Shown piece after piece: positions 50,330-58,882 of a stretch of DNA of 64,000 nt. The stretch lies in the NCBI RefSeq assembly GCF_026914285.1, contig NZ_CP113864.1:1581001-1645000 (forward strand), given 5' to 3'. The notes beneath the pieces are model-generated. The model did no database searches. It was given only the letters and a program-made list of their open reading frames with translations, and was not told where the DNA came from. This DNA is from Caldicellulosiruptor naganoensis (lineage in GTDB: Bacteria > Bacillota > Thermoanaerobacteria > Caldicellulosiruptorales > Caldicellulosiruptoraceae). Every line of letters begins with the position of its first letter. The first letter of the stretch is position 1. The position numbers and the translations under genes are program-made.

Positions 50330-50350
50330 GCCCTGGCTTAAAACCAGGGC
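50330..50350 (-). terminator. Terminator after fliC
   Basis: A GCCCTGG / CCAGGGC stem with a 7-nt loop is followed on the minus strand by TTTTTT. It separates fliC from the glycosyltransferase genes, though readthrough is possible. Confidence 0.85.
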
Positions 50351-50373
50351 CCTTTTATTTAGCTTTAAACCTC

Positions 50374-51195
50374 TTACCTCAACAACTGTAAAACAGCTTG
50401 TGGAAGCTGATTTGCCTGAGCGAGCATTGCTGTTGCTGCCTGCATCAAAATGTTGTTTTTTGTAAATGCCATCATTTCTTTTGCCATATCAACGTCTCTG
50501 ATTCTGCTTTCTGCAGCAGTGAGATTTTCAGAAGCAACACCTAAGTTATTTATTGTATGTTCAAGTCTGTTCTGATATGCACCAAATTTTGCTCTTACTT
50601 CAGAAACATATTTTATCGCATTGTCAATTGTAGAAATTGCGTTATTTGCAGACGTTTGTGCAGCAACCGATAAAGAAGTAATTTGCAATGAGCTTGTGTT
50701 AACAGCACGTATCGTTAAAGTAATATTCTGGTCGATATTAGCTCCAATGTGGAATATTAATCCAGTATTTGCTACCAATCCTCCGTTTAATAAGGTCTTT
50801 GTGTTAAATTGTGTAGTACTTGCGATCCTGTCAATCTCAGCCTTCAGCTGATCAACTTCAGCCTGCAGAGCGTTCCTGTCATCATCTGTATTGGTGTCGT
50901 TTGCTGCCTGAACAGCAAGCTCTCTCATTCTTTGCAAGATCGAATGTGTCTCATTTAAAGCACCTTCAGCTGTTTGAATTAATGAAATAGCATCTTGAGC
51001 ATTTCTAATAGCTTGGTTCAAACCTCTGATCTGTCCTCTCATCTTTTCTGAAATTGCCAAACCTGCTGCATCATCGCCCGCTCTGTTGATTCTCATACCA
51101 GATGAAAGTTTTTCCAGTGATTTTGAAAGCATCTCATTGTTAATTGTCAATCTGTTGTAAGTATTAAGCGCTTGAATGTTATTATTAATACGCAT
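50374..51195 (-). CDS. fliC: Flagellin
   Basis: The 273-residue protein is a short flagellin (hag type). The N-terminal D0/D1 part ([59 protein letters not shown]) and the C-terminal part ([42 protein letters not shown]) are standard, while the variable D2/D3 region is only about 60 residues. It polymerises into the filament outside the cell. It has a sigma-28-type promoter and two candidate CsrA sites in its leader. FliS is encoded at 37.6 kb. Confidence 0.97.
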   Translation of the reverse strand: MRINNNIQALNTYNRLTINNEMLSKSLEKLSSGMRINRAGDDAAGLAISEKMRGQIRGLNQAIRNAQDAISLIQTAEGALNETHSILQRMRELAVQAANDTNTDDDRNALQAEVDQLKAEIDRIASTTQFNTKTLLNGGLVANTGLIFHIGANIDQNITLTIRAVNTSSLQITSLSVAAQTSANNAISTIDNAIKYVSEVRAKFGAYQNRLEHTINNLGVASENLTAAESRIRDVDMAKEMMAFTKNNILMQAATAMLAQANQLPQAVLQLLR

Positions 51196-51205
51196 CTTAA
51201 CAACA

Positions 51206-51214
51206 CCCTCCCTG
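51206..51214 (-). promoter_or_regulatory. Candidate CsrA site overlapping the fliC ribosome site
   Basis: On the mRNA strand CAGGGAGGG covers the ribosome site, 10 bases before the ATG. The GGA core in A/C-AGGGA context fits CsrA, as for BS2 of Bacillus hag. Confidence 0.6.
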
Positions 51215-51228
51215 AACTTAATTTTTTT

Positions 51229-51250
51229 AGCTTCACGTCCCTGTGAAGCT
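51229..51250 (-). promoter_or_regulatory. Candidate CsrA hairpin in the fliC leader
   Basis: An 8-bp perfect stem (AGCTTCAC / GTGAAGCT) presents AGGGAC in the loop. The strand reads TTCACAGGGACGTGAA, close to the CsrA consensus RUACARGGAUGU. Confidence 0.72.
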
Positions 51251-51270
51251 TTATTTTGTTTTCATTAAGA

Positions 51271-51298
51271 TTATCGGTAAGATGGTTTTATGAATTTA
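51271..51298 (-). promoter_or_regulatory. sigma-28 type promoter of fliC
   Basis: TAAA (51295-51298) and ACCGATAA (51271-51278) on the minus strand with 16 bp between them, the same geometry as at the flaG operon. Confidence 0.9.
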
Positions 51299-51323
51299 GG
51301 GGTTATGTGAAAAATTTTTGAAT

Positions 51324-53426
51324 TTAATGTATTAATTTTGCAAGGTACATTTCTAATTGTGTATGAGTGACATTTTGAAATTCTGCTTTTTTAAATAGTT
51401 TTAGTTCCTCTTCTAAGTTTATAATCCTTAATACTTCTTCCACTCTTATTTTCATTGGGAGCAGTTTGTTCAAAGGATCAATTTTGAGTTCTTTTTCAAT
51501 TTTATCTATATCTTTTTCTATAAACTTAATCATTGAATAATCGTTTAGACATTTTATATCTTTAAAAGAAGAAATAACTTTTTTGCAATAACCTTTATCA
51601 AATTGTACTAAAAACGAATTAACAGCTTCAATAACCTTTAAGTTTAACATCCTTATTAATAACTTTATAAAAAACTCCCTCTGTGTGGACCCCAAATGAA
51701 ACATATAAACCTTGTTATCTCTAATAATATAAGGAAAAACTTTATCTTCTAATCCCAAATATGTCCTTATTGCATAAGGCTGCGTATTAAAAAATATAGT
51801 TTCATATGGTGCATAACTTAAAAGACCACCATCCAACTTCTCAGAGGAATTTTTTACAATTATACTGTTTCCTTGAATATTTATTATCTCTTTGTTTTGA
51901 CCTGTAATTTTAATCCTTTTGTTTTGAAAATCTTGGACATTTGTTGCTAAAACCCTGTTTTTTTCAAGATCATAGATTGACATTCCATTTGCAAATCTAA
52001 TTGTTGAATGAATTTGTCCGTTTGAAAACTTATCAAACCAATCCTTCTTTACAGTTAGCTTGCCATCATCCGCTTCTTTGAGCTGGCCGCTTAAAATTAG
52101 ATTGTTTATAATGTCATTTGCAACTGATAAGTCTTCAAAATAATATTTTAAACAAGATTCTATTAAGCTTTTTAGTGCATCTTTGCTTCGTTTCAAATCT
52201 TTTGACTGAAATATGTATGAGATTATCTGCTGGATAATAACATGAAAAATATTCCCCGCTGCTGTATTTAAAAGAATTCCATTTTGTGCACAAAAGAGCA
52301 TGGCTTTTTGAATTAGTCTTTGAGTATCATTTTCAGCACATAAAAGGACATCTATTCTCTCGTTTTTTCTGTTCCCACGCCCAATTCTTTGAAGAAAGCT
52401 ATTCATATCAAGTGGCGGTTCTGCCAAAACAACCAAATCAATTGAGCCAATATCAATTCCTATTTCAAAGGTAGAAGATGAAACTGCTATAACCCTTTCA
52501 TGCCTTTTTAAAATTTCTTCGGTTTCTTCTCTTTCAGACTTTGCTAAACTGCCATGATGAGATACAATTTGGTAGCTTGAATCTTTTAAAATACTTCTGA
52601 GCTCTGCTACTAAAGCATCAACTTTATTTCTTGAATTACAAAAAATTAGAATTTTCTTAAACCTGTTTTGAAAATCAATGCTGCAAAAATGCTTGAATAT
52701 TGTCTCATCAATTGAAACAATTTCATCTGATATTAGATTTATTTCTCTTTTCCCTTCAGCTTTTATTATTTCACCATCAGGAATATAATACTTTAATATC
52801 TTTTCAGGTTCCTTCATTGTTGCGCTCATTGCAATAATCTGAATCTTTTCATCATCACACCACTTTTCTTTAAAAGCTTGAGCTTTTAGCCTTCTTAACC
52901 TTTCAAGTAGCCATCTTACTTGTTCACCTCTTGAGCTACCATATAAAAGATGTACCTCATCTAAAATAACCGCATAAACACAAGATAAAATATGCCCAAA
53001 ACCATTTTTAAGTTTTCCTTTACACATCATACTGTCAAATGACTCTGGTGTTGTAATTAGTATATTCGGAATTGTTTTAAATTCGGCTTGATAATCCCCT
53101 GTTTTTCTTAAAATATTAATATCATAATAGATAAGCCGTGAATAAAGCCTTTCATAGATATCGTTAACCAGTGCTCTTGTTGGACAAATGTATAAAATTG
53201 TCCAGACCTTGAACCTTGACTTTAACCTCTCAATCAAGGGTGCACATGCAGCTTCTGTTTTGCCACTTGCAGTAGGTGAGCATATTAAAATATCTTTTCC
53301 CTCAAGTATTTTGGGAATTGCCTTTCTTTGAACATCTTTTAGTCTACCATAGCTTCCAAAAAACATATCCCATGTTGAAGAAAGCTGATTCTTAATATTT
53401 AGATCTTCTAAATAGCCATTATCCAT
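51324..53426 (-). CDS. Lhr-like superfamily 2 helicase (BrxHI-like)
   Basis: The protein of about 700 residues has a DEAD/DEAH helicase core: Walker A SPTASGKT (50-57), ICPTRALVND, DEVHLLYG (Walker B), SATMKEP, and in the second RecA domain IFCNSRNKVDALV, SHHGSLAKSEREETE and QRIGRGNR. The C-terminal 300 residues form a helical and beta-rich region without a known domain. The frame starts at 53489, but the ATG at 53426 has AAGGTGAT upstream and avoids most of the overlap with the previous gene. It is the last gene of a five-gene operon. Lhr-like helicases next to a BrxD-like ATPase are known from BREX loci. Confidence 0.85.
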   Translation of the reverse strand: MDNGYLEDLNIKNQLSSTWDMFFGSYGRLKDVQRKAIPKILEGKDILICSPTASGKTEAACAPLIERLKSRFKVWTILYICPTRALVNDIYERLYSRLIYYDINILRKTGDYQAEFKTIPNILITTPESFDSMMCKGKLKNGFGHILSCVYAVILDEVHLLYGSSRGEQVRWLLERLRRLKAQAFKEKWCDDEKIQIIAMSATMKEPEKILKYYIPDGEIIKAEGKREINLISDEIVSIDETIFKHFCSIDFQNRFKKILIFCNSRNKVDALVAELRSILKDSSYQIVSHHGSLAKSEREETEEILKRHERVIAVSSSTFEIGIDIGSIDLVVLAEPPLDMNSFLQRIGRGNRKNERIDVLLCAENDTQRLIQKAMLFCAQNGILLNTAAGNIFHVIIQQIISYIFQSKDLKRSKDALKSLIESCLKYYFEDLSVANDIINNLILSGQLKEADDGKLTVKKDWFDKFSNGQIHSTIRFANGMSIYDLEKNRVLATNVQDFQNKRIKITGQNKEIINIQGNSIIVKNSSEKLDGGLLSYAPYETIFFNTQPYAIRTYLGLEDKVFPYIIRDNKVYMFHLGSTQREFFIKLLIRMLNLKVIEAVNSFLVQFDKGYCKKVISSFKDIKCLNDYSMIKFIEKDIDKIEKELKIDPLNKLLPMKIRVEEVLRIINLEEELKLFKKAEFQNVTHTQLEMYLAKLIH

Positions 53427-53434
53427 ATTTCTTA

Positions 53435-54592
53435 TCACCTTCTTATGCCTGGTGGTCCATACTGCAAATCCAGTAGTGTCAAATACCATTTTATAATCGA
53501 ACGAATTTGCCTGCTCTCACTGTTAGGAAGTTTACTTTCTATGAGTTTTGTTAGATTTTCTCCTGTGCTTAAGCTAAACTCAGACCACAATTGATAAGTC
53601 TCACAGTAAAGGACATGCAGCTTCTTTAAAAGCTCTATTTTTTGAGATTCACTCCACTTAGTTACCTCAAACATATTTTCAGGTGTTTTTGAAATATATC
53701 TTGTGATGTCTGGGTCACCCTTTTCACCACCCTGATTTATTGCTGAAAATATTATACAAAGTGGAGCTCTTGGAACATTCAACCCGCCACTTAAATATCG
53801 TCCAATTACGTACAACATGTCTTGAACCATTTTATAATTGCTTGGATTTTTTATTCTTTCAACCTCATACTCGTCTATTGTAACCATAAGGCCTTTATAA
53901 CCTGCAGCAGCTACTAAAGTGGCAATCCCTGCTAATGCCTCAATAAAATCAAAATATCGTTCATCTACTTTTCTGCTAATAAGAGTTTTTAGTTTTAAAT
54001 TTGAATATCCAGAATATCTCAAAGCACTTGATAGCATTTCATTTACATCAGTTGCACTTACCTCATCACTGCATGTAAGAAGTGATTCTATAAAATAAGA
54101 ATATTCATCTAATAAACCCACCTCAGCTAAAGCTGTTATAACATTTAGGTATTTTTGGATTGTTTCAAATCTTTTTAGTTTTTCAAAGCTGCCATTTTTC
54201 AGTAGCAATGCCTTTAAAAAAAGACTTACTAACGGGTAGTCTGAATATATATCATTGTCTTGAATACTTAAAAATAATATGTTCAATAGTTTTGATGGAT
54301 TAGAAAGGCTTATGCCTTCTCCATCAACTTCCACTTTTAAAGTAAAAAACCCTTCTTTTCGTGCTATATATCTCATAACAGATAGGGTGTGACTTTTTCC
54401 ACAGCCATATTCTCCACAAACTTGAAATCCAACAGGCAAAAAAGACTCGCATTTTCTCAGTATCTTTTCTGTAACATCTTTGATCTGATCAAAACCTATT
54501 GTAAGCTGGTCTATGTAATACTCTGGCACCAATCCAAATCTAAGTGATTCTATAACCCTTAATTTTTTAAATGTGGTATCTTCTCTCATCAT
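53435..54592 (-). CDS. P-loop ATPase, BrxD-like (third ATPase of the operon)
   Basis: The protein of about 385 residues has Walker A GEYGCGKS (60-67) and Walker B GLMVTIDEYEVER. The N-terminus VIESLRFGLVPEYYIDQLTIGFDQIKDVTEKIL matches the start of BREX BrxD (DUF2791-type) ATPases. In frame an ATG lies at 54607, but the ATG at 54592 has GATGAGGT at good spacing. The gene overlaps the previous one slightly and is followed directly by the helicase gene, the same order as brxD-brxHI. DNA-dependent ATPase function with the helicase is inferred. Confidence 0.8.
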   Translation of the reverse strand: MMREDTTFKKLRVIESLRFGLVPEYYIDQLTIGFDQIKDVTEKILRKCESFLPVGFQVCGEYGCGKSHTLSVMRYIARKEGFFTLKVEVDGEGISLSNPSKLLNILFLSIQDNDIYSDYPLVSLFLKALLLKNGSFEKLKRFETIQKYLNVITALAEVGLLDEYSYFIESLLTCSDEVSATDVNEMLSSALRYSGYSNLKLKTLISRKVDERYFDFIEALAGIATLVAAAGYKGLMVTIDEYEVERIKNPSNYKMVQDMLYVIGRYLSGGLNVPRAPLCIIFSAINQGGEKGDPDITRYISKTPENMFEVTKWSESQKIELLKKLHVLYCETYQLWSEFSLSTGENLTKLIESKLPNSESRQIRSIIKWYLTLLDLQYGPPGIRR

Positions 54593-54596
54593 GTTT

Positions 54597-55820
54597 TTAA
54601 ACCTCATCTTCGTATATGTTTTGTGTATATATTTTTCCTAAATTACCATAATCAATCTCTCTTTCTTCAAGAATTTCTAACAAATATGTGCAAACAGCCT
54701 TTGTTATTTCACGCTTGTTTGAGCTCGAAACACCCTTTTTTATGATTTCCCCTGATATCTCATCAGCTTTTCTTAGTATCTCATTTTTTGAAATGTTAAT
54801 TTGGTCTTTGAAAGTCTCATAAAATACATCTGAAATCTTCATAGCAATTTTCTTTGACAAATCAATAGAATCAAGTCGTGTAAGGTCAATAACTGGGGCT
54901 AAAACATTTCCACTAAAAAAATCCTTCTCATACGGACTTGAAAGCCTTTGCTGCAATGCTGGGTATTTATTCATTTCTTCATAAACATCATTTGTCATAG
55001 CATATACAATTAGGGCAGAGGCATCTTTTAAGTTGACAATAGCATCTAATAAAGAACGCAGTGTTGAAAAAATCTTGGCAAGTTTTTTTCTATCAACATT
55101 AAAACTCTGTTCAGCCTCATCAAAACCCACAATTATTCCTCTATAACCAATATAATAAACAAACTGGAAAAGAGAAAAAAGCATATCCTCTGCACGCTTA
55201 TTTTGAGCTGATTTTGTCACTTTGGATATACCCAATTCTCTACAAAGTTTACTGTCTGAAATATTGCCTAATAAATAATCACAGCACAAATCAAAGGTTG
55301 AAATATCCCCGTTGAGGTAAGAAATCATTGCTAATTTTATAACCTTTCCAAATTCTCGTGATTTAAAGCTACCATCATTGATATCTCTTAAAAATTTTTC
55401 TTTCAAATACTGAGAATTTTGGGTGTCATTTACCATATTTTCAAGTGTGTATCTTAAAAACTCACTCAAACCCTCATTCCGCTGTAATGGTGCTTTCATA
55501 TTCCGTACAACTTCACTGTAAATCAGTAGCTTATCAGAAAAATCAATATCCCGATTTAAAGCAATTTCAGAAGTAACACAGTTTTCATCTCTTGCAATTT
55601 CCATTAAATGACGTAAAAAATGTGTTTTCCCCGACCCATATGGACCTATAACAAATTTTTGTGCGCAAATGTTTCGGCCAAAATGCTCATAAAAGTATTT
55701 TTGTCTAATTGCCTCAAACACATTCTCATATCCCACACCAAAATATTTACATCCTTCAGCTGGTGCTGTTCCGTGTTGTGCCATAGTATATAATGCTCTT
55801 AAAAATAAGTCCTTATCCAA
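54597..55820 (-). CDS. P-loop ATPase, BREX ATP-binding-like (second ATPase of the operon)
   Basis: The 407-residue protein has Walker A GPYGSGKT (59-66) and Walker B GIIVGFDEAEQSF, and the segment LRALYTMAQHGTAPAEGCKYFGVGYENVFEAIRQKYF shared in outline with the first ATPase (LNKIAQNGTDDVEIADLIDVGNQDYMNYFESEVI). These three proteins are paralogs of the DUF2791 type. It contains a coiled region near 340-400. It is separated by one base from the previous gene and overlaps the next. The three proteins may form a hetero-oligomer, which is inferred. Confidence 0.78.
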   Translation of the reverse strand: MDKDLFLRALYTMAQHGTAPAEGCKYFGVGYENVFEAIRQKYFYEHFGRNICAQKFVIGPYGSGKTHFLRHLMEIARDENCVTSEIALNRDIDFSDKLLIYSEVVRNMKAPLQRNEGLSEFLRYTLENMVNDTQNSQYLKEKFLRDINDGSFKSREFGKVIKLAMISYLNGDISTFDLCCDYLLGNISDSKLCRELGISKVTKSAQNKRAEDMLFSLFQFVYYIGYRGIIVGFDEAEQSFNVDRKKLAKIFSTLRSLLDAIVNLKDASALIVYAMTNDVYEEMNKYPALQQRLSSPYEKDFFSGNVLAPVIDLTRLDSIDLSKKIAMKISDVFYETFKDQINISKNEILRKADEISGEIIKKGVSSSNKREITKAVCTYLLEILEEREIDYGNLGKIYTQNIYEDEV

Positions 55821-55821
55821 T

Positions 55822-56976
55822 TTATCTCATCCTTTCCAATATCATAGTAGCAATAGTCTTTGCCAGCTCTCGTTTGTAACCTGAGCCTACATTTCTTCTT
55901 AGTACCATTACGCAACTGTTTATGACTTCTTTTTTAAAATCATCATCTAAAATACCAAAATTTTTAGCCAATCTCAAATAAGCTTCAACCATGCTATCCA
56001 TAAAACTCTGTGGGTTGTCTCTCAATGTGTTAACAGAGTCAACCTTTTGAAAGGGAATACGCCAACCAATCCATTTATTTTCACCTTTAATTATCTGCAA
56101 GCGCTGAGCCAGAGCCTCGTACCTATTTGCAACTTGGGAAATAAAATCAGGCAAAACTGAAAATACTATCAAAACCCCTTCCAAAGCACCACTTGAACAG
56201 CCATCAATTAATCGACGCATAAGGTTTGCTGCAAGCTGGTTACGCCTTGAAATTCTTCCTCCAAAACCTGAAAGCATTCTTTCATTTTCATCAAACAACA
56301 ATACAACCCCTTTAAAACCCAAAATATGTAAAGATGATAAAACTGTTTTTAAAACATTCTCTGCGTTAGACTTACTCAAGCTTGCCTTTACATTATAAAT
56401 CCCTACGCTTTTAAAGGTTTGAACATTGACTTTTCGACCAACCAAATACTCTTTTACAACTTCCCATGCCTCATTGTTCAAATTCTTTTTGTTAAGAGCA
56501 AGCAAAATGGCATTTTTAAAACTTGCAGATGGCAATTTTGCTGACTTTAAAATTTCCTTTTGCCTCCCATCTACCAACCTTTCCCCTGCAAACGTTAGAA
56601 TCTCTGGCAGTGATTTGTATGTTATCCCTTCATGCCTGTATTCGACGTTTTCCAAGATGTACTCAACCACCAGCTTCCAATCAGTCAATGAAACAGCACT
56701 GTCCAAAGTTGTAAATGCAACCAGCATACCTTTCGATAAAGCTTTTTTGTAAATTAGATTTAAAAGATGAGTTTTCCCCGCACCATATGCACCTTCAATA
56801 AATTTACATGTTGCCCCGCCTTTTGCAATAAGATTCTCAATCACTTCGCTTTCAAAATAATTCATGTAATCTTGATTCCCAACATCAATCAAATCTGCAA
56901 TCTCAACATCATCTGTCCCATTCTGAGCAATTTTATTAAGTGAGGTTATTATACTATCCTTGCTTATCACTTGCAT
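55822..56976 (-). CDS. P-loop ATPase, BREX ATP-binding-like (first ATPase of the operon)
   Basis: The 384-residue protein has Walker A GAYGAGKT (62-69), Walker B GVVLLFDENERML, and the conserved GGRISRRNQLAANLMRRLIDG followed by VFSVLPDF, which resembles a sensor segment. The layout corresponds to DUF2791/BrxC-BrxD-type ATPases. It follows the coiled-coil gene by 3 bases and precedes the second ATPase by 1 base, so the set is one tightly packed operon. Confidence 0.8.
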   Translation of the reverse strand: MQVISKDSIITSLNKIAQNGTDDVEIADLIDVGNQDYMNYFESEVIENLIAKGGATCKFIEGAYGAGKTHLLNLIYKKALSKGMLVAFTTLDSAVSLTDWKLVVEYILENVEYRHEGITYKSLPEILTFAGERLVDGRQKEILKSAKLPSASFKNAILLALNKKNLNNEAWEVVKEYLVGRKVNVQTFKSVGIYNVKASLSKSNAENVLKTVLSSLHILGFKGVVLLFDENERMLSGFGGRISRRNQLAANLMRRLIDGCSSGALEGVLIVFSVLPDFISQVANRYEALAQRLQIIKGENKWIGWRIPFQKVDSVNTLRDNPQSFMDSMVEAYLRLAKNFGILDDDFKKEVINSCVMVLRRNVGSGYKRELAKTIATMILERMR

Positions 56977-56979
56977 TTT

Positions 56980-57816
56980 TTAAACACCTTCTTTTGCTTC
57001 ATACACATAACACATTATCTTGTAGTCATCATCAGGATTAAGCCCGTTTATATACATACCCTTACCCTGCATTGTTTCTTGCATACTGCCAGTTTGCAAG
57101 GCAAGCCGTTTGTCTTTAGGTATCTCATCCCATATGCTTCTGTAGATATCTAAATTATACAAAAACGCCCATTTAGGAAACTCTGTATACTTTGTTATCT
57201 TAGCATCAGGTTTGTTTTTTTCTAAATATCTTCTTATTTGAAGTAGTCTAACTTCTGTATAAAAATCGAAAATACTCACAACATCCTTTCCACTTTTAAA
57301 TCTTGCATATTTATATGCATCCCAGAATATATCTATAAGTTCATCCTTAGGCATAAGGAATTGAAATAGTAACTTTTCTGCCTCTTCTATCAAAGATTTA
57401 ATATCTTCTTTTGAATTGACCCTTGTCCAACCAATGATTGTTTGATTATTATAAGAAATGCTAACAGCTGATGATTGAGGTTTAGTCTTTAACTGAATAC
57501 TTTTTATTCTCCAACCATCACTGCACTCTCTTAGAGGAACTCCTTTTTCTTTTAGTTCCATGATCAATTCAGATTCAATTAGTTTAAAGTTGTAAGATAT
57601 TTTTTCCTTTTCTTTGGCAATTATATCTTTTGCTTTACCTATAATATCATTCAGTGTTTCAAAAATACTATTAAGATTTGATATACCATCTAAAAATTTT
57701 TCCAATTTTTCTAAAACATCTTTGTCATTCGGCTTTATCTCTGTTGCTTTATTGAATACCTTTAAAGTCTCTTTTAGCTCTTTTATAATAATTTCAAGTT
57801 CTGAAGTTTGTTTCAA
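56980..57816 (-). CDS. Unknown protein with N-terminal coiled coil, first gene of the ATPase-helicase operon
   Basis: The 278-residue protein starts with about 100 residues of predicted coiled coil (ELEIIIKELKETLKVFNKATEIKPNDKDVLEKLEKFLDGI). The rest is mixed: GVPLRECSDGWRIKSIQLKTKPQSSAVSISYNNQTIIGWTRVNSKEDI, then a helical part (FWDAYKYARFKSGKDVVSIFDFYTEVRLLQIRRYLE) ending in YKIMCYVYEAKEGV. I do not recognise a family. TTG start with AGGAGG upstream. A weak promoter (TATAAA at 57874-57879) precedes it. It may be the specificity or recognition subunit of the system. Confidence 0.7.
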   Translation of the reverse strand: MKQTSELEIIIKELKETLKVFNKATEIKPNDKDVLEKLEKFLDGISNLNSIFETLNDIIGKAKDIIAKEKEKISYNFKLIESELIMELKEKGVPLRECSDGWRIKSIQLKTKPQSSAVSISYNNQTIIGWTRVNSKEDIKSLIEEAEKLLFQFLMPKDELIDIFWDAYKYARFKSGKDVVSIFDFYTEVRLLQIRRYLEKNKPDAKITKYTEFPKWAFLYNLDIYRSIWDEIPKDKRLALQTGSMQETMQGKGMYINGLNPDDDYKIMCYVYEAKEGV

Positions 57817-57993
57817 ATTAATCTATCCTCCTCATCTTTAGTGTTTTTTACAGAATTAATAACTTTTAATTTATTTATACCACATTGATTCTATTTTAAT
57901 CTAAAGTTATAAAGTATTTTTGATATAAATCTTTCAAAATAATAAAATGTCACGTCAGTATAAATGATCACTAATAGTATTCAAATTTTTTAA

Positions 57994-58425
57994 TCATTCT
58001 CTCCCAAACAAATACATAAACACAAATGCAGGAATCTTTATAATTGGAACCTTTGTATTAAGCTCAAGTCTGCCATAGTATTCTGCTCTTTTTGTAATAA
58101 GCACTGCTGAGATTATATCTTTTTCTTTTTGGCACATCTGCACAATTGCATCATTTTCGGCAAGTGCGCTATCTTCTCTAAATTTCACTTCAATTAAGCT
58201 CTTACCATTTGGAAACTGGGCAACTATGTCAATTTCTTTTTAATTATCAGTTGATTTTCTAAAATAGCCTATCTTTGCATTTTCTTCACTGTAAAAGTTA
58301 TATACATGCTTAAAAACTGCTGTTTCGACCGTAATTCCAAGTTTTTTGCTATCAATAAAGAGATTGTCTATCATCAAAACTGCATTTCTAATAGCTGGGT
58401 CAGATATATATTCTCTGCTTTGCTT
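57994..58425 (-). pseudogene. DUF4143-type ATPase gene, C-terminal remnant with in-frame TAA
   Basis: The minus-strand frame reads YISDPAIRNAVLMIDNLFIDSKKLGITVETAVFKHVYNFYSEENAKIGYFRKSTDN, then TAA (58240-58242), then KEIDIVAQFPNGKSLIEVKFRED to a stop at 57994. This matches the C-terminal DUF4143 half of AAA_14-type ATPases, where VxxxxxxGKSLIEVKF is a nuclease-like strand pair. The N-terminal ATPase part is absent. The palindrome array at 58448-58526 lies just upstream. Confidence 0.78.
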
Positions 58426-58447
58426 TTAAAACATTTTTGCATTTTGT

Positions 58448-58526
58448 AAAGTATACTTCTAATTTTTAGCCTAAAAATATAAAGTATACTTTATATCTTT
58501 GAAGCTAATCTTTTAAAGTATACTTT
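58448..58526. repeat. Three degenerate 33-34 bp direct repeats, each with the palindrome AAAGTATACTT(T)
   Basis: AAAGTATACTT(T) occurs at 58448-58458, 58481-58492 and 58515-58526. Neighbouring bases are also conserved (TTT, AGC), so the unit is a tandem repeat of about 34 bp. The spacing is near three helical turns, so three dimers could bind one DNA face. Confidence 0.82.
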
Positions 58527-58571
58527 GGATTTTTGAGCTTATCCCAAATAAAATAATTTTACAAAAAAAAT

Positions 58572-58592
58572 AGGCAGGCCTTTCTCCTGCCT
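58572..58592 (-). terminator. Terminator after csrA
   Basis: An AGGCAGG / CCTGCCT stem with a 7-nt loop is followed by TATTTTTTTT on the minus strand. It ends the flgK-flgL-fliW-csrA operon. Confidence 0.85.
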
Positions 58593-58627
58593 TTAGTTAC
58601 TCTTCCAAATTTTTGATTATTGCCCCT

Positions 58628-58870
58628 TTATCTTTGCCCATCAGACAAAATTTCTTTTAAATCTTTAATCTTGCTAAGTCTATCTTTGCCTTGTAAAGCT
58701 TCGACATTTTCATTTTTAACCTCTTGAAGTAGCTCATATCGCAAAACCTTTATATTTTTCGGGGCATCTATTCCAAGTTTTACACTATCTTTTTCTATGC
58801 TGATGACTTTTATTATTATATCATCTCCAATTAAAATCTGGTCACCAACTTTGCGCGAAAGAACAAGCAT
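58628..58870 (-). CDS. csrA: Carbon storage regulator CsrA
   Basis: The 80-residue RNA-binding protein has the CsrA dimer sequence MLVLSRKVGDQILIGDDIIIKVISIEKDSVKLGIDAPKNIKVLRYELLQEV, including Arg44 and Leu4, both needed for RNA binding. It represses flagellin translation by binding GGA sites. It follows fliW by 12 bases, the classic pair, and its candidate targets are in the fliC leader at 51206-51250. The C-terminal tail (about 20 residues) is longer than in E. coli, as usual for Bacillota. Confidence 0.96.
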   Translation of the reverse strand: MLVLSRKVGDQILIGDDIIIKVISIEKDSVKLGIDAPKNIKVLRYELLQEVKNENVEALQGKDRLSKIKDLKEILSDGQR

Positions 58871-58882
58871 CTTTTATATACC

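Noticed and set aside
50118-50465. Plus-strand 115-residue ORF across the fliC terminator
   Set aside because: It is antisense to the glycosyltransferase and fliC ends and spans a terminator hairpin.
51324-57816. Complete BREX system
   Set aside because: PglX, PglZ, BrxA/B and PglW or a clear large BrxC are absent from the window, so only a BrxD-BrxHI-like part is supported.
58448-58526. CRISPR array
   Set aside because: The units are degenerate, only three, with a short palindrome and similar intervening bases, and there are no cas genes.
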